DNA from: CAYZWU01 sp964482235
GTDB taxonomy: Bacteria; Planctomycetota; B15-G4; CAYZWU01
DNA: 15,863 nucleotides
Direction of reading: 5' to 3'
NCBI GenBank assembly: GCA_964482235.1
Contig: CAYZWU010000084.1
Location: forward strand, 1 to 15,863
This document shows, in pieces, positions 1-8,719 of this stretch; position 1 is the first letter of the stretch; every line of letters starts with the position of its first letter. The notes under the pieces are model-generated. The model was not told the DNA's origin, made no database searches, and worked only from the letters and a program-made list of their open reading frames with translations. A program made the translations under genes and the position numbers.

Positions 1-1899
1 GGGGAGGAGTTCGTTCCCCTCACGCAGGGCCAGGACCTTCCCGAGTTCACATTCAAGGCAGTGCTTTCGGGGATCGTCCTGGGCATCGTCTTCGGCGCAG
101 CCAACACCTACCTGGGGCTGAAGGCCGGGCTCACCATCAGCACATCGATTCCGGTAGCCGTGCTCACCGTGGTGGTTTTCAGGATACTTTCCCTCTTCGG
201 ATCGAAGCACAACATCCTCGAGGCGAACATGTCCCAGACGATCGGATCGGCCAGCTCGTCGGTCGCCTCGGGTGTGCTCTTCACCATTCCGGCCCTCTTC
301 ATCTGGGGCATGGATCCGGCCTGGCGGCAGATCACGCTGCTCACCATGGCCGGCGGACTTCTTGGTGTGCTCGCAATGATCCCGTTGAGGCGCTACCTGA
401 TCAAGAAGGAGCACGGCCGGCTTCCCTATCCCGAAGGCATGGCGTGCGCCGAGGTGCTCGTCGCGGCAAAGGCCGGCGGCAGGCAGGCGTCAGGGGTCTT
501 CTTCGGGATCGGCGTGGGGATGGTGTTCAAGCTGCTCACGGACGGCTTCAAGGTCGTGACGGCCAAGGTACACCTGGCCCTTCCGCTCAAGGCCAACCTC
601 GCCGTGAGCGTCTCGCCGGCCCTGATCGGCGTGGGTTACATCCTCGGCATCCGCATCGCGTCCGTCATGGTGGCGGGCGGCGCGCTTTCGGCGCTGGTGA
701 TCATTCCGCTGATCAACTGGTGGGGAACCGGCCGCCCCGAACCGGTGTTCCCCGAGACGGTCAAGCTGATCACAGAGATGACTCATTCTGAAATCTGGAA
801 CCGATACGTGCGTTACATCGGCGCCGGGGCGGTGGCCACGGGTGGAATCATCACCCTGATCAAGTCGATCCCGACCATGATCGAGTCTTTCCGTCTCGGA
901 ATCGGACAGATCGGTGGAGGGGACGGCAAGGAGGCGCCGCGCGATCGCACGGATCGCGACCTCTCCTTCACCTGGGTCTTCTTTTTCGGCGGTGCTATCC
1001 TGATCCTCCTGACAATCGTGCCGGGGATCCTCGGCTACATCGACAACGTCGGTGTGCGTGCCGTCGCGTCGCTGGCGATCGCCGTCTTCGCCTTCTTTTT
1101 CGTCACCGTCAGCTCGCGTATCGTCGGGCTCGTCGGCGTCACGTCGAATCCCACGTCGGGAATGACGATCGCCACCCTCCTCGGCACGAGCCTGATCTTC
1201 TTTCTACTCGGTTGGACCGATGCGCTCGGCAAGGCGACAGCACTCATGGTTGGAACAACGGTCTGCATCGCGTCGTCGATCGCCGGCGACACGTCGCAGG
1301 ATCTCAAGACCGGCTTCGTGCTCGGCGCCACTCCCCGGCGGCAGCAGATCGGGGAGCTCGTCGGGGTGATCACGTCGGCGGGATTCGTCTGCCTCGTGGT
1401 GATGCTGCTCGATCAGAACGTCGAGGGCGGACTGGGAGGCCCCGAGCTGCCGGCGCCGCAGGCGGTGCTCATGAAGCTGGTCATCGACGGCGTTCTCGAT
1501 CAGAACCTGCCCTGGGCAATGATCCTGATCGGCGTCGGGATCGCCCTTGTCGCCTCGCTCTTTCGTATCCCGATCCTCCCCTTTGCCGTGGGAGTCTATC
1601 TGCCGCTCTACACCATGGCGGCTGTGTTTCTTGGCGGCTTGATGCGTTTTCTCCTGACAAAGGATCAGCCTCCCGAGGTGGCGGAGTCGCGGCGCGAGCA
1701 GGGCGTGCTCTTTGGTTCGGGGCTGGTGGGCGGAGGCGGTCTGACCGGGGTGCTCCTCGCGGTCTGGGTCGCTGTTCGCGGAGGAGAGAAGATCGAGGGA
1801 TGGCCGATCGGCCTGGGCGAAATCGTCGACACCAGCGCAGCCTCCCTGGCGGTACTGATGATCATGGCTCTCCTGGCTCTGGCTGCCATGCGGAAGTGA
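1..1899 (+). CDS. OPT-family oligopeptide transporter (5' partial)
   Basis: Inner-membrane transporter of the oligopeptide transporter (OPT) family, which imports short peptides or metal chelates, usually with protons. The frame is open from base 1. The first 20 codons (GEEFVPLTQGQDLPEFTFKA) match the usual cytoplasmic N-terminus of the family, so only a few residues are missing; the GTG at 61 falls inside the first membrane segment and is not the real start. About 632 residues are visible, close to the usual 600-680. Hallmarks, numbered from the window edge: LPYPEG at 141-146, TSNPTSGM at 381-388 and GDTSQDLKTG at 429-438, among many hydrophobic segments, with a charged loop near 305-320. 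The hallmarks fix the family; substrate cannot be read from sequence. No co-directional partner follows closely (646 bp to the next start), so it is probably the last gene of its transcript. Confidence 0.93.
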   Translation, partial: GEEFVPLTQGQDLPEFTFKAVLSGIVLGIVFGAANTYLGLKAGLTISTSIPVAVLTVVVFRILSLFGSKHNILEANMSQTIGSASSSVASGVLFTIPALFIWGMDPAWRQITLLTMAGGLLGVLAMIPLRRYLIKKEHGRLPYPEGMACAEVLVAAKAGGRQASGVFFGIGVGMVFKLLTDGFKVVTAKVHLALPLKANLAVSVSPALIGVGYILGIRIASVMVAGGALSALVIIPLINWWGTGRPEPVFPETVKLITEMTHSEIWNRYVRYIGAGAVATGGIITLIKSIPTMIESFRLGIGQIGGGDGKEAPRDRTDRDLSFTWVFFFGGAILILLTIVPGILGYIDNVGVRAVASLAIAVFAFFFVTVSSRIVGLVGVTSNPTSGMTIATLLGTSLIFFLLGWTDALGKATALMVGTTVCIASSIAGDTSQDLKTGFVLGATPRRQQIGELVGVITSAGFVCLVVMLLDQNVEGGLGGPELPAPQAVLMKLVIDGVLDQNLPWAMILIGVGIALVASLFRIPILPFAVGVYLPLYTMAAVFLGGLMRFLLTKDQPPEVAESRREQGVLFGSGLVGGGGLTGVLLAVWVAVRGGEKIEGWPIGLGEIVDTSAASLAVLMIMALLALAAMRK

Positions 1900-2043
1900 C
1901 AAAACTGAGATTCCGTCACTCGCGAGAATTATCTTCAGTCGTTTCGCAGTAAAGAGGATGGTTTTTTTTGAGGCACGGACGCGTGACAGGTACAGTCGGG
2001 CACTCTCCTCTCAGTCGTCCTCTGCGGGTGTGATGATCCGAAC

Positions 2044-2060
2044 CGGGCCGAAGAGGCCCG
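2044..2060 (+). terminator. possible weak terminator hairpin after the transporter
   Basis: A perfect 6-bp GC stem (CGGGCC / GGCCCG) closes a 5-nt loop and is followed by ATTTCAT. It lies about 145 nt past the transporter stop. The U-tract is only three bases, so a rho-independent terminator is possible but weakly supported. Confidence 0.25.
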
Positions 2061-2286
2061 ATTTCATGAGAGGTGGAATATCTGTGTAAACGGGCCGGTC
2101 CTTTCCGCCGGGTATCCGACCGTACCAGCTCTAGCTTGTCGGACCACTTGAAAACTATCCAGAATGGCGGAATCATAATTCGGTCATCAAGAAAACTCTT
2201 GTGCAAGCCCGCTGCAAGCAATGCCATAACTCACTTGCAATAAGACAATTGTACCAGCAATTCCCGTCTTTCCAGAATCACCAAAC

Positions 2287-2304
2287 TCGCTGGACCACTT
2301 CAGC
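2287..2304 (+). repeat. 18-bp direct repeat, copy 1
   Basis: TCGCTGGACCACTTCAGC is identical to 13439-13456, in the same orientation. Just upstream the two copies keep partial similarity (ACC, then AAA, before TCGC). Both copies are intergenic, and together they bracket the DUF1549-to-HzsA-like block. Confidence 0.8.
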
Positions 2305-2415
2305 TCATCTCTATCTGAGATTCTTTTTGCCAAGAAAACGCAGATATAAATTCCACAAAAACCAAGCCTAGCTCTGAAACGCATAAATGATACGATATAT
2401 CGAGTCGATCCGATT

Positions 2416-2490
2416 CCGCCGCCGGTAAAACCGGGATGGTCTTGTACGGGCACAGCGTGAGGGCCGCAAGGCGGGGTGAAAACCGGCGAC
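2416..2490 (+). ncRNA. possible structured 5' leader of the DUF1549 operon
   Basis: CGCCGGT at 2420-2426 can pair over 7 bp with ACCGGCG at 2482-2488, closing a loop of about 55 nt. Inside it is a small GCC-GCAA-GGC hairpin (2463-2472) with a GNRA-type loop. Similar A-rich segments follow each strand of the outer stem region (GTAAAACCGG near 2425, GTGAAAACCGG near 2477). It ends about 55 nt before the DUF1549 start, where a cis-regulatory RNA would sit. I could not match it to a riboswitch class I know, and a GC-rich genome gives chance pairings, so confidence is low. Confidence 0.2.
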
Positions 2491-2544
2491 CGTCGATCCC
2501 TCGGTCATTCGTCGCGGTCTCGCGGGCCGGAAACGAGGACCATC

Positions 2545-4140
2545 ATGCGGGTTATTATCTCTATGCGGAAGAGCGCGCTCCGGGCCGTTCCAGCGGTCCT
2601 GCTCCTCCTGATCTTGCTGCCCGACGCACCGGCGCAGGAGGAACTGGTCGAACCCTTCGAGTGCCCCGCCACACTGGCCCCGCCCACCTCGCTCGACAAG
2701 CCGGTCGTTCTCCTCCTCAAGGAGCGGGGGATCGAGCCCTCCCCGGCCTGCTCCGACGTGGTTTTCCTGCGGCGCGTCTACCTTGACGTGATAGGCACTC
2801 TCCCAGAACCGCGCCAGGTGACCAGCTTCCTGCGGAGCAACAGCCTGCAGAAGCGCTCCGTCCTGATCGACTACCTCCTCGATCGCAGGGAGTTCGTCGA
2901 CTACTGGACGCTAAAGTGGTGCGACACCCTACGGGTCAAGGCGGAGTTCCCGATCAACCTCTGGCCGAACGCGGTACAGGCCTACTACCGCTGGCTCCAC
3001 GACGCAGTCCGCGAGAACAAGCCCTACGATCAGATGGCCCGGGAGATGCTCACGTCGAGCGGGAGCAACTTCCGCGTGCCTGCCGTCAACTTCTATCGCG
3101 CCGTGCAGGGACGCGAACCGACGTCGATCGCCGCGGTCGTGGCCCTCACCTTCATGGGTTCCCGGATCGAGACGTGGCCCGAGGAGCGCCGCAAGGGGAT
3201 GGAAGCCATCTTCTCCCGGATTTCCTTCAAGGGAACTGCCGAGTGGAAGGAGGAGATCGTCGGTTTCAACCCGGCGCACAGCGAGCCGCTGCAGGCGGTC
3301 TTCCCCGACGGATCGGTGGTGGTGATCGAGGCGAGCGAGGACCCGCGACAGGTCTTCGCCGAGTGGCTCATCCGGCCGGACAATCCCTGGTTCACGCGGA
3401 ACATCGTGAACCGGATCTGGTACTGGATTTTCGGCCGCGGCATCATCCATGAGGCGGACGATATACGCGACGACAACCCCCCCGTCAATCCTGCCCTGCT
3501 CCATTTCCTCGAGACCGAGATGATCGAGAGCGGGTACGACATGAAGCACATCTTCCGGCTCATCCTCAACTCGCGCACCTACCAGCGCTCGCCCGTTCCG
3601 CGATGCGAGCCTGGAGAGGGTGCGATCTATTTCGCGCACTATCCGGTGCGCCGCCTCGATGCCGAGGTGCTGATCGACGCTCTCTGCTGGATCAGCGGGA
3701 CGAAGGAGAGCTACTCGAGCCCGATTCCGGAGCCCTTCACCTTCATCCCCGAGGAGCACCGGACGATCAGCCTCACCGACGGGAGCATCACCAGCCAGTT
3801 CCTCGAGATGTTCGGGCGCCCACCGCGCGACACGGGGCAGATCTCGGAACGGAACAACCGCCCTTCCGGATCGCAGAGCCTCCACCTCCTCAACTCGTCC
3901 CACATTCAGCAGAAGATCGAGAGGAGCTGGCGCCTGCGCAACATCTACAAGAAAGCCAAGGGGAAGCCGCGCGCTGTCATCGACACGCTCTACCTCCACA
4001 TCCTTTCCCGTCACCCCACTGGGGAGGAAGTGATCAAGGCGCTGCAGTATTTCGGGGAAAGCGGCCTAGACAGGGAGAAGTCCGCCATCGACCTGGCTTG
4101 GGTGCTGATCAACAGCAAGGAGTTTCTCTATCGTCACTGA
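2545..4140 (+). CDS. secreted DUF1549/DUF1553 protein, heme-less subtype
   Basis: A 531-residue exported protein with the paired DUF1549 and DUF1553 domains, whose biochemical function is unknown. The ATG at 2545 is preferred because GAGGA sits 5 nt upstream and a signal peptide follows (RKSALRAVPAVLLLLILLP, then APAQ); an upstream in-frame start at 2476 would add 23 residues with no signal character. FLRRVYLDVIGTLP at 74-87 is the DUF1549 signature. NPWFTRNIVNRIWYWIFGRG from 280 begins DUF1553, which ends in the usual LINSKEFLYRH. Many relatives carry an N-terminal cytochrome and a CxxCH motif within DUF1549. Here there is no CxxCH at all, and the expected internal heme segment reads FMGSRIETWPEERR from 203. 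It is the first gene of an operon with the DUF1501 gene 47 bp downstream. The family call is firm; the role is not. Confidence 0.9.
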   Translation: MRVIISMRKSALRAVPAVLLLLILLPDAPAQEELVEPFECPATLAPPTSLDKPVVLLLKERGIEPSPACSDVVFLRRVYLDVIGTLPEPRQVTSFLRSNSLQKRSVLIDYLLDRREFVDYWTLKWCDTLRVKAEFPINLWPNAVQAYYRWLHDAVRENKPYDQMAREMLTSSGSNFRVPAVNFYRAVQGREPTSIAAVVALTFMGSRIETWPEERRKGMEAIFSRISFKGTAEWKEEIVGFNPAHSEPLQAVFPDGSVVVIEASEDPRQVFAEWLIRPDNPWFTRNIVNRIWYWIFGRGIIHEADDIRDDNPPVNPALLHFLETEMIESGYDMKHIFRLILNSRTYQRSPVPRCEPGEGAIYFAHYPVRRLDAEVLIDALCWISGTKESYSSPIPEPFTFIPEEHRTISLTDGSITSQFLEMFGRPPRDTGQISERNNRPSGSQSLHLLNSSHIQQKIERSWRLRNIYKKAKGKPRAVIDTLYLHILSRHPTGEEVIKALQYFGESGLDREKSAIDLAWVLINSKEFLYRH

Positions 4141-4187
4141 TCGCGGCGGCTGGACTGACCGCGCTGCGCACAATCGAGGAGACGAAG

Positions 4188-5525
4188 ATGAACGGGAACA
4201 ACCGGCAAAAGACGATCACCCGGCGCGATGCCTTGAAGCTCGGCCTTGCAGGAGCCGCGGGACTCACCCTCAACGGCAGCTGGCCGGCCCTGGCCCGGCC
4301 TGCGGCCCCGAAGGCGCCGGCCCGGTCGGTGATCCAGATCTGGATGTGGGGAGGGCCGGCGCACACCGACACTTTCGATCCGAAACCGGCGGCCGGCTAC
4401 GACTACTGCGGGCCGCTCCGGAACCCGATCGGCACCAACGTGGCCGGGATCCGGATCGGCGAGCTCCTTCCCCTGCTCGCGAAGCAGGCAGACAAGTACT
4501 CGATCATCCGGAGCATGACCCACGGCGTGAACGGCCACGAGACGGCGTCGTACATCACCCAGACCGGACGGAAGCCCGGGCGGCTCGTCTACCCCTGCGC
4601 CGGTGCCGTGGTCTCCCTCTTCAAGGGGACCAGGGCGGGATACAAGGGACTCGTGCCCCCCTACGTGGTGCTCACCTCGCCGCAGGGGCGGTTCTCCGAA
4701 GCAGGATTCCTCGGGCAGAAATACAAACCCTTCGCCACCGGCGGCGACCCGAACCGCACGCCCTTCGTCGTCGAGGGGATCGTGGCGCAGGGGATCACCG
4801 ACAAGCGCCAGCAGAGCCGGCGCAAGCTCCTCCACGATCTCGATTCTCTTGGCAGGGCGATGCCCTCCGATCCGAACTTCAAGGAGTTCGACAAGTGCGT
4901 GGAGGAGGCCTATGGTTTGATGTTCGGCGAGGCAAAGACCCTTTTCGACCTTTCGAGCGAGAAAAAGGAGCTCCGCGAACGTTACGGACGGAACAGGTTC
5001 GGACAGTCCTGCCTCATGGCGCGCCGTCTCGTCGAGAAGGGCGTGCCCTACATCACGATCAACTACGGCGGATGGGACACGCACAAGCAGCACTTCCAGG
5101 CGATGCAGCGCAAGCTCCCCGAGCTGGACAAAGGGATGGCCACCCTACTCGAGGATCTGAGCGATCGGGGGCTTCTTGACAGCACGATCGTCTGGTGGGG
5201 TGGTGAGTTCGGGCGCTCGCCCAAGGTCTTCTGGGATCCGCCCTGGAACGGCGGCCGGAGCCATTTCGGGCGGTGCTTCTCCTCCGTCGTGGCCGGCGGC
5301 GGGTTCAAGGGGGGTAACGTGGTCGGCGCCTCGGACAGCCACGGAGAATACGTGGCCGAGCGGCCCGTCCATCCGCGCGACCTGATCGGCAGCATCTACC
5401 AACTCCTCGGCATCGACCCGGACGGACCAATGCCGAACAGCCGCGGGCTCGACGTCTGCGTCCTGCCCGAAGAGGAGGACGGGATCGAGACCGGCGGTCG
5501 CCTCAAGGAGATCATGTGCACATGA
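4188..5525 (+). CDS. Tat-exported DUF1501 protein (alkaline phosphatase/sulfatase-fold)
   Basis: A 445-residue DUF1501 protein, a family related to the alkaline phosphatase/sulfatase superfamily and almost always encoded beside DUF1549/DUF1553 genes. The ATG at 4188 has GAGGAG 6 nt upstream. The N-terminus carries a twin-arginine signal (TRRDALKLGLAGAAGL, Arg12-Arg13), implying export in folded form. Family motifs are GGWDTH at 294-299, GGEFGRSP around Glu340, GGRSHF with His359, VVAGGGFKGG, and the C-terminal HPRDLIGSIYQLLGID. The conserved Asp, His and Glu residues suit metal binding, but substrate and catalysis are unproven for the family. The more usual GRDHW motif is replaced by GRSHF. 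Its stop codon overlaps the next gene's start, indicating translational coupling. Confidence 0.92.
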   Translation: MNGNNRQKTITRRDALKLGLAGAAGLTLNGSWPALARPAAPKAPARSVIQIWMWGGPAHTDTFDPKPAAGYDYCGPLRNPIGTNVAGIRIGELLPLLAKQADKYSIIRSMTHGVNGHETASYITQTGRKPGRLVYPCAGAVVSLFKGTRAGYKGLVPPYVVLTSPQGRFSEAGFLGQKYKPFATGGDPNRTPFVVEGIVAQGITDKRQQSRRKLLHDLDSLGRAMPSDPNFKEFDKCVEEAYGLMFGEAKTLFDLSSEKKELRERYGRNRFGQSCLMARRLVEKGVPYITINYGGWDTHKQHFQAMQRKLPELDKGMATLLEDLSDRGLLDSTIVWWGGEFGRSPKVFWDPPWNGGRSHFGRCFSSVVAGGGFKGGNVVGASDSHGEYVAERPVHPRDLIGSIYQLLGIDPDGPMPNSRGLDVCVLPEEEDGIETGGRLKEIMCT

Positions 5526-7906
5526 AAAAGCTGATGCTCCTTGCCGCCGTGCTCGCGCTCTGTCTGGCCGCTGCCCGGTCCCAGTCGGTGCGGCGCAGCC
5601 CGAACATGGGTTACCTCTACCCGGGCGGCGGCGAGCAGGGCAAGGTGGTCTACGTTCTGGTCGGCGGGCAGAACCTCTGGAACGCCTCGAAGGCTTACAT
5701 CACCGGCGAGGGCGTGAAGGTCACGGTCGTTCGCTACCTGGGACGGGTGCGCCGGCTGAACGGAGAGGAACGAAAGGAGGTCAAGCGGCGGCTCGATTTG
5801 CTGAAAGCGGCCGGCGCCGATCGATACGCCCGATCCGACGGCGCCGACGGGGCGGCGAATGCGGCCGCGAAGAAAACGAAGGGAAAGAAGGGGAAAAACG
5901 ATGAAAAGGCCGAAGATCCGAAAGACCAGGTCAAGCTACCGAACCATCCCCTCCTGAACGCGCTCGACTCGCTCACACCGGTGGAGATCGAGTTTCTCGA
6001 GAACGAGTTCTTCAAGTTCAACCGGAAGGCACAGCCGAACAGCCAGATCGCCGAGACGGTCCTGCTCAAGGTAACGATCGCCCGCGACGCCCTCCCCGGC
6101 GATCGGGAGATCCGGCTCCAGAACTCACTCGGGCTGACCAACCCGATGTGCTTCCAGGTCGGCGTGATCCCCGAGTTCAAGGAAGAAGCTCCCTATGACA
6201 ACAGCGCCAATGCGAAGAAGGTCTACAGCCCGCCCGTGCTCCTCAACGGGCAGATCAAGCCGGGCGACATCGACCGCTTCAAGTTCAGGGCAAAGAAGGA
6301 CGAGCAACTCGTGATCGAGGTGGTGGCCCGGCATCTCGTCCCCTACCTCGCCGACGCCGTGCCCGGCTGGTTTCAGGCCACGGTCTCCCTCTTCGATCCC
6401 GAGGGCAGGGAAGTGGCCTACGCCGACGACTTCCGCTTCAATCCGGACCCGGTCCTCTTCTTCAAGATCCCGGAGACGGGCGTCTACGAACTGGAGATCC
6501 GTGACTCGATCTACCGGGGACGGGAGGACTTCGTCTACCGGATCACGATCGCCGAGAAGCCTTTCATCAAGAGCCTCTTCCCTCTCGGCGGAAAGGCGGG
6601 GGAGGATGTGATTGCAGCGATCGATGGGTGGAACCTGCCCGTCGAAAAGCTGACGCTCGACACGCATGCCGACGGGAGCACGGTCCGTCGGACGGCGATC
6701 AACTTCCAGGGGCGGATCTCGAACTGCGTGCCCTACGGCGTCGGCGAGCTAACCGAGACCTTCGAAAGCGAGCCGAACGACACGATCGTCGACGCACCTC
6801 TCGTCAAGCTGCCGCAGGTCGTCAACGGCCGCATCGGAGTTCCGGGAGACAAGGACCTCTTCCGCTTCCGCGGCCGCGGCGGGGAGACGATCATCGTCGA
6901 GGTATTCGCCCGCCGCCTTCATTCGCCACTCGATTCGCTTCTGCGCATCACCGACGAGAAAGGGAAGATGGTCGCCTGGAACGACGACTACGTCAGCAAG
7001 GAGGGTTTCCTGCACAAGGGGATCGGGATCTTGACGCACTACGCCGACTCCTACCTCGCCGCTCGTCTTCCCCGGAGTGAGATCTTCACGGTGCACCTCA
7101 TCGATTTCCGGGGTCACGGGGGCAAAGATCACGGCTACCGCCTGCGGATCAGCCGGCCCCAGCCCGACTTCACACTTCACATGACCCCGTCGAGCATCAC
7201 CATGCGGGCCCGCTCCACGCTGCCCGTCACGGTGCACGTCCTGCGCAAGGACGGTTTCACCGGCGCCGTCGACCTGGCGCTGAAGGAGTCTCTCGAAGGT
7301 TTCGTGCTGCACGGCGGCCGCATTCCGAAGAACCAGGAGAGCGTCCGCGTAACCCTCACCGCGCCGACCGCACCGCTCGAGAAACTGGTGACCCTTGAGC
7401 TTGTGGGATCGGCCAGGATAGGCGGCAAGATGATCGAGCGCCCCGTGATCCCCGCCGAGGAGAAGATGCAGGCCTTCCTCTTCCGGCACCTCGTCCCCTC
7501 CCAGGAGATGAAGATCGCCGTCAACGGCTGGAAGAACCGGACTCCCCTGCCCGAGATCGCCAGCAAGCTCCCCCTGCGCATCAAACCAGGGAGGTCCGCC
7601 CGGATTCGGATCGACATCCCGAAGCGGAACGATCTGGCGAAGATCTTCCTCAAGTTGGACAACCCTCCGAAGGGCGTCACCCTTCACGACGTGAAGCTCT
7701 CCGGCACGAAGCTCACCTTCCGCTTGAAGGCGGACCGGAAAGAGGCTCCCCGCGGCGTTGCCGGCAACCTGATCGTGGAGGCCTTCATGGAGAGGAAGCC
7801 GAAGAAAGCGTCGGGCAAGGAGAAGACAAGGAAACCGCCTGCGAAACCACAGAAGGTGTCGCTCGGTTACCTCCCCGCGATCCCCTTCGAGATAGCCAGG
7901 CGGTAG
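5522..7906 (+). CDS. secreted protein with two PPC (pre-peptidase C-terminal) domains
   Basis: A 794-residue exported protein, third gene of the operon. The ATG at 5522 overlaps the preceding TGA (ATGA). A GTG at 5516 lies closer to the AAGGAG at 5505-5510 and is a possible alternative that adds two residues. The signal peptide is KKLMLLAAVLALCLAAARSQ. Two PPC-type beta-sandwich repeats are visible: one begins NGQIKPGDIDRFKF near residue 242, the other NGRIGVPGDKDLFRF near residue 435; each continues with an IVEV-type strand and an aspartate-rich turn (YADD, WNDD). PPC domains usually accompany secreted enzymes and act as binding or anchoring modules, but no catalytic domain is seen here. A Lys-rich segment lies near residues 114-137 and another at the C-terminus. 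Its position suggests it works with the DUF1549 and DUF1501 proteins, as is usual in such clusters. Confidence 0.85.
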   Translation: MKKLMLLAAVLALCLAAARSQSVRRSPNMGYLYPGGGEQGKVVYVLVGGQNLWNASKAYITGEGVKVTVVRYLGRVRRLNGEERKEVKRRLDLLKAAGADRYARSDGADGAANAAAKKTKGKKGKNDEKAEDPKDQVKLPNHPLLNALDSLTPVEIEFLENEFFKFNRKAQPNSQIAETVLLKVTIARDALPGDREIRLQNSLGLTNPMCFQVGVIPEFKEEAPYDNSANAKKVYSPPVLLNGQIKPGDIDRFKFRAKKDEQLVIEVVARHLVPYLADAVPGWFQATVSLFDPEGREVAYADDFRFNPDPVLFFKIPETGVYELEIRDSIYRGREDFVYRITIAEKPFIKSLFPLGGKAGEDVIAAIDGWNLPVEKLTLDTHADGSTVRRTAINFQGRISNCVPYGVGELTETFESEPNDTIVDAPLVKLPQVVNGRIGVPGDKDLFRFRGRGGETIIVEVFARRLHSPLDSLLRITDEKGKMVAWNDDYVSKEGFLHKGIGILTHYADSYLAARLPRSEIFTVHLIDFRGHGGKDHGYRLRISRPQPDFTLHMTPSSITMRARSTLPVTVHVLRKDGFTGAVDLALKESLEGFVLHGGRIPKNQESVRVTLTAPTAPLEKLVTLELVGSARIGGKMIERPVIPAEEKMQAFLFRHLVPSQEMKIAVNGWKNRTPLPEIASKLPLRIKPGRSARIRIDIPKRNDLAKIFLKLDNPPKGVTLHDVKLSGTKLTFRLKADRKEAPRGVAGNLIVEAFMERKPKKASGKEKTRKPPAKPQKVSLGYLPAIPFEIARR

Positions 7907-8009
7907 CACCGGCTGGTTATGTGTGCTTGTCATGCATGCATCGGGTCACTCGAAGGCTATCCAATGTGATTGTCGCCTCTTCGGGAGAACAGCGGTTCCA
8001 CCCTGCAAT

Positions 8010-8639
8010 TCACTTCCTTCGCGTGTAGGTCAGCTCCATGGACTTGTACTCGCCAACGTCCGGCCTCGTTTCGTACATCTCGAAAACGACTTTGTCGTCG
8101 TTGATCTCCCGTGCCACTGATCTCATGGGCTTGTCCTTCTCGCCGGTGAAAGGATCATCCATCTTTCCGATGTAGGTGAAGACCTTTCCTGTTTCATCCA
8201 CCGTGCCCTCGGAATAGAAGATGCCCGTGCCCGTGCTGTCCATCCATATGGACACGTACTTCTTCTTGATCATGTCATATCCCTCGAATCCCAGCCCCTG
8301 GAAAGGCATGCCCATCATCGGGCACTCGTATTTCTGTTCGATGTACCGGCCTCCCAGGATCAATCTTATTTTTGAGCTTCCCTTGGATTCCACGGGTTCC
8401 ATCTCGGGAGCGAACCACATCTTCGCGTTCACATCCCAGGTGCCTGCCATTTTCTTTAATCGCTTGTGCTCCTCGCCCGGGCTGTTCATTTCCTGCCACT
8501 GGATCATCATATCCATCCAGTCCCCCTCTTCCTGCGGCTGGACGGTGGTATTCTCCTGTGATATCGACTGCTCGGTGCTCTCGCATCCCGCGAGCAGCAA
8601 GATTGCAGCCAGTAATGTTGCTTTCCATGCGCCGTTCAT
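8010..8639 (-). CDS. DUF1579 family lipoprotein
   Basis: A 209-residue protein with an N-terminal lipobox (LLLAGC, Cys19), hence a probable lipid-anchored envelope protein. The ATG at 8639 has AAAGGAG (plus-strand 8647-8653) 7 nt upstream. After a Gln/Glu-rich spacer, residues from about 55 to the end match DUF1579, a lipocalin-like fold of unknown function: GEEHKRLKKMAGTWDV, then GGRYIEQKYE, GLGFEGYDMIKKKYVSIWMD, and a C-terminal strand ending MELTYTRRK. DUF1579 proteins are usually soluble or periplasmic; substrates are unknown. It lies 217 bp downstream of the HzsA-like fusion on the same strand and converges with the PPC gene, from which it is separated by about 100 bp with no obvious terminator. 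Confidence 0.85.
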   Translation of the reverse strand: MNGAWKATLLAAILLLAGCESTEQSISQENTTVQPQEEGDWMDMMIQWQEMNSPGEEHKRLKKMAGTWDVNAKMWFAPEMEPVESKGSSKIRLILGGRYIEQKYECPMMGMPFQGLGFEGYDMIKKKYVSIWMDSTGTGIFYSEGTVDETGKVFTYIGKMDDPFTGEKDKPMRSVAREINDDKVVFEMYETRPDVGEYKSMELTYTRRK

Positions 8640-8719
8640 GATTGGACTCCTTTCATTGTCTCTATTCGGAAACCTGTAGACCCGCCGCTACGATCCCTGG
8701 ACGGGGCATGTACTTTATT

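Larger units (their letters stand above)
1900..2544. other. non-coding region with AT-rich core and IS-end-like motifs
   Basis: No convincing gene lies in these 645 bases. Two short minus-strand frames (1916-2227, 2187-2453) overlap each other, encode nothing recognisable and lack a clear ribosome binding site. From about 2110 to 2400 the composition is visibly more AT-rich than the genes on either side. The motif GGACCACTT occurs twice in the same orientation (2141-2149 and 2292-2300), and TCCAGAAT occurs beside each copy (about 2157 and 2272). The second GGACCACTT is part of an 18-bp sequence repeated at 13439. Arrays of such short repeats are common at the ends of IS21-type elements, so this may be a decayed insertion. 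That is inference; no transposase remnant is seen. Confidence 0.4.

Noticed and set aside
1916..2453. Two overlapping minus-strand frames of 103 and 88 codons in the first intergenic region
   Set aside because: No recognisable motif, no clear ribosome binding site, they overlap each other, and they lie in AT-rich DNA where IS-like motifs already account for the sequence.
2929..4014. A 361-codon minus-strand open frame
   Set aside because: Antisense shadow of the DUF1549/DUF1553 gene, produced by high-GC codon use; the translation is low-complexity and unrecognisable.
6749..7933. A 394-codon minus-strand open frame
   Set aside because: Antisense to the PPC protein gene, with no signal peptide or family motif.
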